From Nageia nagi (Eukaryota > Pinophyta): 64,000 nt of DNA. Position numbers and translations under genes: made by a program. Positions within the stretch are counted from its first letter, which is position 1. Each line of letters begins with the position of its first letter. The DNA lies in contig JBITNC010000001.1 in the NCBI GenBank assembly GCA_050084985.1, positions 153,016,001 through 153,080,000 of the forward strand, read 5' to 3'. Below, piece by piece: positions 23,712-33,500 of this stretch. The notes under the pieces were generated by a model that saw nothing but the letters and a program-made list of their open reading frames with translations, was not told the DNA's origin and searched no databases.

Positions 23712-25614
23712 AAAGATGAAGAATCATGGTTAGATCAACCATCTAAACTATTCTAGTTTTGAAGATTTAAGTTATGGCTATCTATATCAAAGCATATCCA
23801 AAGCATTCTTCTAGAATAATGTATTCTACTTATGTATTAGATTCTAAAAGGTTCTTCTAAATCTAGATGCCTATATATATTGTCAAAACCTCAAAAAAAA
23901 TATATTTTCGTTCCAAGAAGATGATTTTAGCTCTCAAATTTTATTTTTCAAGTTTCAAACAAGTTAAAGAGTGTTAACACAAGTGGAAGAATGACCCAAA
24001 TCTTTGTATATTTAAATATGAGTTATAAATCAAACATAGAATCAAATCTGATACTTTTTAAATATCTAGTTAGTTAGTTACAAATATTTCAATATGTCAG
24101 AGTTTATTAGATATTAGTTATAAGATATTTTCTAGAGAAAAACTATAAGTATTACCTCCATTAATTGAAGGAGAAGAGATCATATATACTAGATATTGCA
24201 CCTATTTTGTGCTATCAATTTTTTTCTAGATCTCTTAACTATGATTTATTTATCATTGTTCTTAAATGGTTGTGTGATATGTTTATTTGCACTTCATGGA
24301 CTATGAGAGGCTATTAGTAGTTAATCTATATCTATAAAGCACTTGTAGAGTATTGTGACTCATAATGTCTTATATTATTTGGTGGTTATAAAATCAAACT
24401 ATTTAACTAGCTTGTATTCTACTATAATTGATGCATATGATAGTCTAGATATTTATTTTTTCCTGTCTACACCCACAAACCTAGTATTTTAAGTTTGCTT
24501 TAGTCTTGCAAGTATTTTTTTTGCACCTTTACTTTTGTAAATCCCAATTCAAAACCAATAGGAACCAACCTTCTCTAGACATAGATATCTAATCTTAGAA
24601 ATCATTCATTAGAATTATAGTTTTGACTTTGATATGTGGATGCATGTGAAAATTATCAAATCTTAGTCAACAAATACTAAAACCATATATGAAAACATTA
24701 TCAAAGGAGTAACACAAATACCATAGTTGTAGAGCAGGAAGGACACAGACACCATTGCAATAGTGGAAAATACATTTTTGAGTTGTACAAAATATTGCCA
24801 ACTTGGAGAACACTATGTATAACCAATATGGTTAATCATGAGGGGCTAAGAAGAACATAGGAAAGTTCAATAAGGTGTATTAATATCCAAATAAAGGCAT
24901 AACATCTATCTTTATGGTTTTGTCTTCCAATTTGTTGATCAAAAGGGGATATACTTTTACATTGAGTGAAACCTCTATAAAAACTTTTGTTCTTTGTGTT
25001 GATGTGCATTCTTTATTAGTTATATGTTGATATTGATGCATATTAGGAGAATGGAGAACATAAAGATAAATGAAAATATTTTGAAATCTTTATTTTAGGA
25101 TTCGAGTATGTTATAAGCATCTAGTGAATACAAATCACTTATAGTATCTTGTATGGGGTGATTTCATGAAGAATACTTTTGTTTTGACTTATCATTAACC
25201 TTTATCTTAGAGATATTATGGAATGCTTACCCTAACTTGATGAAAGCCAAGAAATCTATTTTAGAGTAGATGTAAAGTATAATCCATTAGCAATTTTGAG
25301 TACTTTTTTGTTGCTTATTTGCACTATCATGGATATGGATAGAATAATGAAAATTATTCATATAATCAACAACCAACTATTTGTTATAATGTTGAATTTA
25401 TTGGAATTTCATGTGTTCATCCTCATAGTATTTGAAAGGATAATATTATTCTTAAAAGGCTCTACAAATGTATTCCATGTGAGGATTGGAATGTGTTCCC
25501 TTTCACATTATTCCCTATGAGCATGCTAGTAATAAGTCACTATAACAAGTATCTTCAAGATTGATAAAGAAATATTTTAGTCATTTATGAAATGGTTATC
25601 TAGAATTCTAATGT
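23712..25614. other. Unclassified AT-rich sequence, no recognisable gene
   Basis: I see no protein motif, LTR pair or RNA gene. An open frame at 25296-25520 (plus) has no recognisable family. The stretch lies between two LTR elements and is presumably older repeat sequence. Confidence 0.4.
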
Positions 25615-26001
25615 TGTTAGGATCCCACATCCTAACATTTAATTATATTAGTGGTATACTTATGATGTAATCAGATTGTAATGTGAATACCATAATTACT
25701 AGTAGGGTGGATTAGGGTTAGGGTTAGTATCATATAAAGATGTTGTACGGCTTGAGAATGTCATCATTCAGCTCAAATTTTTTGATTTGAAGTGTAAAGA
25801 GGAAGCCCCCTTGAAGCGACTAGCGATTTAGCTCTTATTTAGTAAAGCTATTGTGATTCAGTGTTTTCAATTGCAAATTCAAGTTCTATTATCTATTGAA
25901 TATTGATGAATTTTGCAGATCTACTCTTATTTCATTAAAAAGTTGGAAAGCTTATTGTTGTTTTTGCATTATTTTATTTAAGATCTAGTAGAATCGTAAC
26001 A
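25615..26001 (+). repeat. 5' LTR of chromovirus element
   Basis: 387 bp from TGTTAG to GTAACA, fixed on the right by the PBS two bases later. The first 23 bases form a perfect inverted repeat: arms TGTTAGGAT and ATCCTAACA around CCCAC. A TATA-like CATATAAAGA lies at 25731-25740, just after a telomere-like run of TTAGGG units (25711-25727). No matching 3' LTR was found in the window. Confidence 0.8.
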
Positions 26002-26003
26002 AG

Positions 26004-26015
26004 TGGTATCAAAGC
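26004..26015 (+). promoter_or_regulatory. Primer binding site (initiator tRNA-Met type)
   Basis: TGGTATCAAAGC, one mismatch from the plant consensus TGGTATCAGAGC complementary to the 3' end of initiator tRNA-Met. It is placed two bases after the LTR, as expected for minus-strand DNA priming. Confidence 0.85.
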
Positions 26016-27142
26016 TCTTTCTAGGGCCATTCTGCTAGAGAAAGTTTTTAGAGTCTAGGCTAGAAACCCTATGTCAGGGGTTTTAAAATATCATGGAGGA
26101 TCTATCATTTTTAGCTAAGCACGTTTGCCCGTAAAGCTGCATGCGAAGTGAGGTGCATAAAACTCTACATCAATATCCAAGCCTTAGACAGAACCTATAT
26201 ACAAAATCAAACTTCACATACTGAAAGGTATATCGGAGACCATCTAGGAAAGAAAATTGGAATTAGGTAGGAATCTGTCGATCGTTTGTAAACTGTAGTG
26301 CATCGGTAAGTGGTTAGCCCCGGGAAGTTACTCACCACATAAGCCATCTCCATACCTCTTTCATTATGAAAGTTGGATAGGAGGGGTGTTTAGGTGGGCC
26401 TACAGAGTAAACACACCTTACCCTAGTTCGATTTTTCCATAGAAAACCAAAAAAAAAAAATTAACTTGGGAGGCATAAGGTGCTATAGTAAATTAGTTCA
26501 AAGCTCAGAGTTTAGAGTTCAAAATCATAATATCTTACAGCAAAGCAAAAAGAAATCCAACAAAAAAAAAGGGTGTGTTTCAAGGTTGAGTTTTGGCGGC
26601 CACCTACTGTTGAGTGTAAACGGCTGTGGGCCCCATTGTGAAAAAAATTTTTTTTTACTACTTTTTGATTTTACAGCCATAGAAAAAAAATTGCTACAAA
26701 TAGAGCTCAAATAAAAAAGTTATTTTGGTTTTAATTTTACTCTATTTTGGAGCAAATTTTTACCCAAAATACTATCAAAAAAATTCATAAAATATTCTAC
26801 ATAGCTCTAAAAAAATTGAAATTCAATTTGAATCTTAGTTACACCATTTCTCACCTTTCCATAAATTTTCACATCCCAATTCCTCCATCTTCATATAGTT
26901 TCCCAACATAACCACCATAATTTATTTTCTCCATTCACCATATTTAGGCCAGTATCCACAAAAACATTTTCAATAGCTCAAATTCACTTTTTTGAGACTT
27001 AGACCATTGCAAATATTTTTTTCACACTGATCATTTTGATATACTACACCCATACACTTTTTTGCTTTCCAAAAATAGCAGTTTCTAGAAATAACAGTTA
27101 CCAAAAATAGCAATTTTTCAGAAATAGTAGTTAAAAAAAAAT
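26016..27142 (+). other. Untranslated leader of the chromovirus element
   Basis: About 1.1 kb between PBS and gag, rich in A and T homopolymer runs (for example 26450-26460, 26645-26656). Short open frames on both strands (26466-26714 and others) have low-complexity translations and no motif. A cluster of three 'aaatagcag'-like phrases occurs at 27070-27130. Confidence 0.5.
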
Positions 27143-28085
27143 TTGGCTGAAGGGAGAAGATCTCAAGACCTGACATTGAAGGATTTAGACCAAGAGATTC
27201 AACAGATTAAATCTACATTAGGAGGAGTAAATCTCAAGGACATGTTTGATGATTTGAATGCAAAGTTATCAGGATTGGATCTCAAGTATAATGCCCTGGA
27301 TAGGAACATAATCCAAATTCAAACATTGACACAATCAACACAACAGGCACAAAATTCATCAGTAGGAAGTTCTAATCAAAATAGGAATACCTACCAACAC
27401 GCAGGTCCACAGGCATCTATTATTCCAAGAACAACTAAGCTTGATTTTCCTAGGTTCGATGGAGAGGACCCGACTAGTTGGATCTATCGATCTGAGCAAT
27501 ACTTTTCCTTAAACCAAATTCTTAAGGATCAAAAGGTTAGCATTGCTTCATTTCATTTGGATCTTGAGGCTATTCAATGGTATTAGTGGTTTGAAAGAAC
27601 TAATGGTCATCCTAATTGGGGGGAATTCATAAAATAACTACTAGTCAGGTTTGGACTGACTGCTTTTGAGGACTTCACAGGAGCACTCACTAAGCTATGA
27701 TAGACATCAATAGTAAGAGACTATCAGACCCAATTTGAGAAACTTGCAAATCATACAACAGGGTTGGATGAAGCTTTTTTCAAAAGTTGTTTTATCATTG
27801 GCTTAAAGGAGGAAATTAAGATTGAAATCAAAATGTTTAAACCTAATACAATGATGGAGGCAATAGGGTTAGCAAAGTTGGCCGAGGATAAGTTCAATGC
27901 TCAACATTGCCAAGGATGACAACAGTTTGGGAAACCACCCCATCATCCTCAAGCTCTAAGAATGGATCGACCACTACAAATTAAGAGGCTAACCCCACAA
28001 GAAATGGAAGAGCATTGCAAGAAGGGACTCTGCTATAATTGTGATGAGAAGTTTGGACCAAGCCATCGATGCACCACAAAAAAAA
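27143..28085 (+). pseudogene. Chromovirus gag, with nonsense changes
   Basis: Translation starts AEGRRSQDLTLKDLDQEIQQ after a TTG where the ancestral ATG should be. The gag core follows (KLDFPRFDGEDPTSWIYRSE and QYFSLN, about 27440-27515; family form FDGxDPxxWIxxxExYF), then LVRFGLTAFEDFTGALTKL and YQTQFEKLANHTTGLDEAFF. It ends in a CX2C...HxC knuckle (CYNCDEKFGPSHRC, about 28032-28073), the plant chromovirus form. In-frame stops: TAG 27584, TAA 27635, TGA 27698, TAG 27701, TGA 27916. Each is one C-to-T step from a plausible codon (CAG, CAA, CGA). A slip in the A-run near 28077-28086 moves the reading into the protease frame. Confidence 0.85.
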
Positions 28086-28679
28086 TTGTACTTATTGAAT
28101 GCAAATGCTCCCAATGACCAATCTGATGATGAGGAGGTCGAGATAGAGGAAGAGGCCACTGAAACTAGTAACACGAATGAAGATACTCTCAAAATTTCAC
28201 TTAATGCTCTTGCCAAAATTTCTTCTTCACAAACCATGAAGGTCAAAGGATCCTTCAAAAAGAAAACTCTCATTGTGTTGCTAGATTCTGGAAGTACACA
28301 CAACTTCATTGATCCACGAGTAGCACGAGATGTCAATTGCTACATACATCCTACCAACAACTTTGAGGTAATGATTGGAAATGGAGGAAAGATAGCATGC
28401 AAGGGAACTTGTCGTAATGTTAAGCTCAATATGGGTCACTACACCTTGAAGAGTGACATGTATGCATTAACCTTAGGTGTATGTGACATTATCTTAGGGG
28501 CACAATGGCTTAGAACTTTGGGACCAATATTATGGGATTTTGTAGAACTTTGGATGAAGTTCATAGTTGGGGGACAAGAGTATACTTTCACAGGGTTACG
28601 AGCAGGACCTTCACTTGTTGTGAGTTCACATCGTATGGAAAAGATCCTTCATCGAAGTGGGAAGGGAATGATGGCCTAA
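28086..28679 (+). pseudogene. Chromovirus protease region
   Basis: The open frame continues to 28679. After an acidic linker (DDEEVEIEEEATETSNTNED) comes a retropepsin-like domain: VKGSFKKKTLIVLLDSGSTH at about 28230-28300, with the catalytic DSG motif intact, then NFIDPRVARDV, VMIGNGGKIACKGTCRNVKL and LGVCDIILGAQWLRTLGPIL (family form DxILGxxWLxxLGPI). In the living element it would cleave the Gag-Pol precursor. This domain has no internal stop. The frame closes at a TAA (28677) in front of the RT linker, which can be explained as CAA to TAA. RT follows in the same frame. Confidence 0.85.
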
Positions 28680-29745
28680 TTATTTTTTATTCAGTCCATG
28701 GAATCAGAATTAGGGGAGTCTAACGCATTGCAACAATTGGTGGATCAGCATAAAGATATCTTTGAAGAGCCTACGAGGTTGCCTCCTCATCGTTCTCATG
28801 ATCATGCCATCTAGTTGATTCTTGGTAGTCTACCACCAAACATTGACCATATCGATATCCCTGCTTGCAAAAAAAATGAAATTGAAAGGTTGGTCCAGGA
28901 AATGTTGGAAGCAAGAATCATAAGACCCAGTGTAAGTCCCTTTTCTTCTCCTATGATTTTGGTTCGTAAAAAAGATGGTTCATGGCAGATGTGTGTAGAC
29001 TTTTGAGCTCTTGACAAAATCACTGTGAAGGATAAGTTTCCTATCCCAGTTATTGATGAATTATTGGATTTGTTACATGGGACCAAATATTTTTCAAATT
29101 TAGATTTGCGGTCAGGGTATCATCAAATTTGACTCAAGGAGGAAGATATCCCAAAAACTGCTTTTCGCACTCATGATGGCCATTATGAATTTTTGGTGAT
29201 GCCATTTGGTCTTACAAATGCACCCTCTACCTTCCAAAGTTTAATGAATCATATCTTCCATCCATTTCTTAGAAAATTCATTCTGGTTTTCTTTGATGAC
29301 ATTCTATTTTATAACAAAACTTGGGAAGAACATGTGGCACATGTAGACCAAACTTTACAAGTTATGCGTGCCAACCAGTTGTATGCTAAGGAGTCAAAAT
29401 GTTCCTTTGGGAAGACCGAGGTTGAGTATTTGGGCATATTATTTCAGAGGAAGGGTTCAAGGTGGATCCCCATAAAATTAAAGACATGCAAAATTGGAGT
29501 GCCCCTAAGTCTCTTAGAAGTTTACAAGGATTCCTTGGATTGACTGGGTATTACCGTAAGTTTGTAAAAGACTATGGTAAAATAGTAGCACCATTGACAA
29601 CCCTATTGAAAAGGAATGCATTCAGTTGGTCACCTCAAGCAGAGGATGCTTTTAATAAGTTAAAAGGGGCAATGTGTTCTACTCCTATCTTAGCCATGCC
29701 AGACTTCTCAAAAACATTTGTCATTGAAAGTGATGCTTGTATCAT
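28680..29745 (+). pseudogene. Chromovirus reverse transcriptase and truncated RNase H
   Basis: Same frame as the protease: DIFEEPTRLPPHRSHDHAI, a TAG (28812), IERLVQEMLEARIIRPSVSP, LVRKKDGSWQMCVDF, a TGA (29004), [31 protein letters not shown], a TGA (29130), then TAFRTHDGHYEFLVMPFGLT and the catalytic FFDDIL block (about 29290-29305). A 1-base loss near 29435 shifts the frame; IISEEGFKVDPHKIKDMQNW follows. The connection and RNase H start are clean: LQGFLGLTGYYRKFVKDYGK, FVIESDA. At the next residues similarity ends and unrelated sequence starts, so the element was cut by deletion or insertion at about 29740. Confidence 0.9.
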
Positions 29746-31133
29746 CTATGTTACCTTCAAATGTAGGAATGTCATTATTTCTTTGTACCTTGAAAGCATT
29801 TGTTGGTCGTGAAGTTGATTCAATATGTTGCATCACAAGTCCAAGTTTTATCATGAGTACTTGAAATTAGCTAAAGAATTAGTGGTGTTATACCTTTAAT
29901 GCCTCATCGATAATTCATTTGATATCTCAATCCATAAACAAAAAATTTCATTTTTCATCTTCCATATTTCTCTTACCTTAGGTATTAGGTGAGTTAGAGT
30001 ACGAAGTAGATGGACAACCTTTCTTTTGTTATTTTGTATGTGTTTGTACTAATATAAAATTGATCTTTTATCTAATTATCCAACTCTAAGATTGAATTTT
30101 GAGGGGAAAATAACTCCTAAGAATGATTTCATTTATAGATTGTATTGAAGAAAAATATATTAAAAGGAATTCATTCACATAATTGAAGAAAATATCTTAT
30201 AATACTATGTGTTACTTTTATTCTAATATTGAACTAAATAAAGTTATAATATGGTTTTCTCATGATTATATTATGTGAGAATACATAGAGAGTATAATAT
30301 AATCACAATTACATGAAGAGAAGTCGTCATGATCCACCTTAAACTTTTTACCTTCCTTTACTGTATCTATTGTTACTAATACAAATTACTATGAATAATT
30401 CAATGATCATATAAAAAGACTATAAATACTACAAATCCTAAAAAAATAGATAAATAATTTTCTTTTAGATAACACTAATAAATTATATTAATTACATAAA
30501 AAATAGATAAATCTATATTTAAATATTGACAACTATATAGAAGAAAACACCAAATTAATACCACAGCTTATAGTCAAAAACCAACGAAAGAAAGAAAAAT
30601 AGAAATTTTATTAATGTCCTTGGGAGACTAAAAATTATTTATGAGACTAATATAAAGAGTACATTGTATCACTCTTAGTGAGATTTGAACACATTAAAAA
30701 TACTTTAATGGATCATGAATAACAAATAAAAAAATAAAAATAAAAGATAAATATTTATTCTGATCAAAATAACCTTTGACAATCTCAAAAAATTTAAACC
30801 TATTAAAAAAATTTCCTTAAAAAGAATGAATAATAAGATTTAATCTCTATCGGTTATCTTAACCAAATGACTACAATACAAGAATTGACCAATGAAATAA
30901 AGTACTAAACAACGCATTGAACTCTCAAAAGTTGAGCCACACAAAGCTGCGATGGAATTGCCAATGTCCACCAAAGTCCAAGCCAAGCATATAAAATCTG
31001 TAGATCAAATTAATTTAAAAAGATCCTTTGCCATTAAAAAAGATTACAAAATTCATTGTTTATGCTAGTTCATTTAAACTGCCTCTGTATTCACATAAAG
31101 TCCTTCAAGTCATCGCACATATATCATGATTCA
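29746..31133. other. Unclassified AT-rich sequence between the truncated retroelement and the LAZY-type gene
   Basis: No coding motif or repeat structure recognised. The last few hundred bases lie downstream (3') of the minus-strand gene and may include its 3' UTR and terminator region. Confidence 0.4.
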
Positions 31134-31193
31134 TTTTATTAAAAAACTTGCAATACAAGAGGGTTGCTGTATGTCAAGTTGATGAGATTTATT
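31134..31193 (-). terminator. Candidate poly(A) signals of the LAZY-type gene
   Basis: On the minus strand AATAAA occurs at 31193-31188 and AATAAAA at 31140-31134, about 87 and 140 bases after the stop codon. Position and sequence fit plant near-upstream polyadenylation elements; cleavage sites cannot be read from sequence. Confidence 0.5.
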
Positions 31194-31279
31194 CCTTTTT
31201 TGCTTGGGAAACTCCATAGATAGCTGTTTTCAACTAGAATTGGATCACGTATGAATGATTTTAATCCCCACGCATAGAA

Positions 31280-33033
31280 TTACGGTTCAAACACCACAAC
31301 TGCCAAAATCAAACAACATTACAACTGTGAAAATCTAATGAAAGTCAATTCAATAGAGGAAGAATATACGGTTAAATATGTTACTTACAGTCTGAGTTGG
31401 ATCTGATCCAGTATTCTTGGACTCTCCCTAGAGAGTTGTCTCTTGATAATGTATAATATTCTTCACATGATTCGTGACTCTCATCTTCATCTTCATATAT
31501 ATGTGGAGTAATGTTGGTGATGGTAGAGAAAGAAGTGTTTATTGAGCCTTGGTTGGCATTGATATTGAATGATGACGATTCCTTGACAATCTCTTCAGGT
31601 GTTGAAGTAGTATTTTCACAGCTTAATGTTGAACAATTTGTCTCACGTTCATGCATGACAGATTTTTGTAATCTCTTCTTCAATGCCTGTAAGCCAGTTC
31701 CCTTGAATATGCTCTTTACCAACATAGTTTTCGGCTGTGACAAAAATGCAGAAAATGGAATATAATTAACCCAATATCATTATGAATTGTAGGTTCAATA
31801 TGGAAAGTAGGTAATTTTACAAGAAAACTGAACATCAATTTGAATTTATTGTGATTTGTGTTGATGTTACCTGGGAGAATCCACAAGACCCTTGTGATGA
31901 TGATTGAAGGCGTTTGAGCAGGTTCTTGATGTGGATCTTGTCCATCTCCCAGAATCCAGATTCCTTTAATGTATGACCAGATTTATCTAATTCCTTCTTG
32001 TCATTAGCAACGGTACTGGGAGTCTGAGATACTATTTCCCTCTGCTTCTTACCTACAAGGATTGCACCGAGAAATATATTTTTTCGCTTCTTAGGCTTGT
32101 GCTCAACTAAATTGTTGGCATTCACTGGAATCTCAAGAAATTCCTCCAAGGGAAAACTAAGCTTGGCTAGCTGAGACTGGGGCTCTTCCTTATCATCTAA
32201 TTCCTTTTGAAGGACTAGATGGTTAGTATGTGACACTTGTTTGCAGTCACAATTGTCTTCAGATATTCGATTATGAGTATTAATATCATTTTGCAATTTG
32301 GCATGATCTTCAAGGCCCAAGATCTTGGCCAAGTTCTTTTTGAACTCCTCCACCTCAATGAGTGTAATGTATTGATCTTCTTCATCCATGGGGTAACTTT
32401 GATGGTGGTGCTGCTTCACAGAGTTTCCATCAATTCCAAGAGTACCGATTGACAACAAATCCTCTGCCTGCAAATTGTTGAAGGCTAACGTGCCACATTG
32501 CTCCTCTTCTTTCCCTTTTAATAATGCATCTGATTCAAACAAGATCTCGCATTCATCAAATGAAATAATTAAAACTCCTTACTCTACCACATCTATCACA
32601 TTACTAGTTCTCAAGTGGAAAGAGTCAAAATTGTAAACATGTACAAATCTTTACGTTCTTATGCACTAGAAACAAAACACCAACAAAAAAATCTTTTCCA
32701 AGAGGTACAGCAGCCCTATCAAAATAAAAATTCCAATGCCTATGCACAAGGTTGAAATATCAAATGACTAAACTATACTCCGAAGTCAAAGTCTTTATAC
32801 ACCTCACCTTGAGTCCTATTTGAAGAATTGATAATATGGCCACAGTAAGCTATCTTCTTTGGATTGAACGTCCTCTGAACCCAATTGAAGATCTGCAATA
32901 AGATTGAGTTAGACAAGAAGAATGTCAGCATTTCTTTAGCCCTTTACATGATTTTTTTGTTCTTCCACAAATTTTATGACTCCAACCAAACAAATACAAG
33001 ATGCATATCATTCATCGCAATAACTACCTTCAT
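31280..33033 (-). CDS. LAZY: LAZY/DRO1-type protein of the IGT family, five coding exons, apparently intact
   Basis: Coding exons (minus strand): 33033-33028, 32892-32808, 32577-31871, 31734-31389, 31299-31280; 1164 nt, 387 residues plus TAA. All introns (135, 230, 136, 89 nt) are GT-AG and phases agree. The exon 3 acceptor is the one weak call (32577 or 32574, same frame). Exon 1 is only ATGAAG and exon 5 only 20 nt, the unusual structure known for IGT genes. Protein: MKIFNWVQRTF start (family MKLFGWM), IGT motif DLLSIGTLG at 70-78, a YITLIEVEEFKKNLAKILG block at 100-118, PLEEFL 173-178, basic KPKKRK 191-196, and C-terminal WIRSNSDFVVFEP 375-387 (family near WIKTDSDYLVLEL). TAC1 lacks that C-terminal block, so this is LAZY/DRO-like. 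Family members act in gravity signalling, organ angle and auxin flow. Which LAZY subclass is unclear. Confidence 0.88.
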
Positions 33034-33500
33034 TCTAAAGCTCCAAAATTAGTCAAGGATTGACACCCAGAATTTCTATGTCCTCAAAGTGGAAATGAAT
33101 TGGAATCCTTCCACCAGAAGGAGCAATAGATTGATATTTAACACCTTTTCATTCTCTCTATTCAACTTCAGCTAATGCCAAGGTAGATTTTATCTAATTA
33201 TTTAGATTTGAAAGGTTTAATTAGACCCTCAGTTCATGAGGATTATTCCTCGGTTTAGGTAGCCTACTTAGCGAAGCTTCCCGAGCATTCTAAAAGTTCC
33301 CCTTCGTACCATCGTGGCATGCCTTCATCCAAGAGACCCACTTCTTACTATCGTGGAGGGGATTCATCCAAGGGAAATAAAAAAGTTTTCGCACAGAGTC
33401 ACTGGTGAGTTTAAAAAAATTCTCACTACAATCGTGGATGCACCCTGGGATCTAGATTTCCATGCCTGAAAAGTTGTCCATAACTTCATAGCATAAGTAA
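33034..33500 (-). promoter_or_regulatory. 5' UTR/promoter-side region of the LAZY-type gene, with three CCACGAT modules
   Basis: Directly upstream of the 6-bp first coding exon. On the minus strand the ten-base element CCACGATNGT occurs at 33436-33427, 33355-33346 and 33316-33307. Around the last two, longer text also matches (gg...ttcatccaag on the plus strand at 33325-33335 and 33361-33371). This stretch (33250-33440) has more CG dinucleotides than the TE sequence around it, so it looks less methylated/decayed. No convincing TATA box is placed. Promoter role is inferred from position only. Confidence 0.35.

Larger units (their letters stand above)
25615..29745 (+). mobile_element. 5' half of a chromovirus-type Ty3/gypsy retrotransposon
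   Basis: In order: LTR (25615-26001), tRNA-iMet-type PBS (26004-26015), ~1.1 kb leader, gag, aspartic protease, RT and the first part of RNase H. Similarity then stops abruptly near 29740 in FVIESDA, before the rest of RNase H, the integrase, chromodomain and 3' LTR. The protein style (RSHDHAIxL, NVRPYRYP-like IDHIDIPACKKNEIERLVQEM, TAFRTHDGHYEFLVMPFGLTNAP) is of the chromovirus branch, nearest Reina/Galadriel-type elements by eye. It is the least decayed element here: few stops, nearly all explainable by C-to-T change, and two single-base frameshifts. Confidence 0.85.

Noticed and set aside
25711-25727. Telomere-type TTAGGG units as an interstitial telomere
   Set aside because: Only two to three units, of the TTAGGG rather than plant TTTAGGG type, and within an LTR; noted only as an LTR feature.
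26466-26714. Paired open frames in the chromovirus leader
   Set aside because: Low-complexity Lys/Phe-rich products from A/T runs, present on both strands, in the untranslated leader.
27989-28336. 115-codon minus-strand frame
   Set aside because: Antisense shadow of the gag/protease coding sequence, with no recognisable domain.
32237-32452. 71-codon plus-strand frame inside the LAZY-type gene
   Set aside because: Antisense to exon 3, which has the IGT motif and continuous coding.
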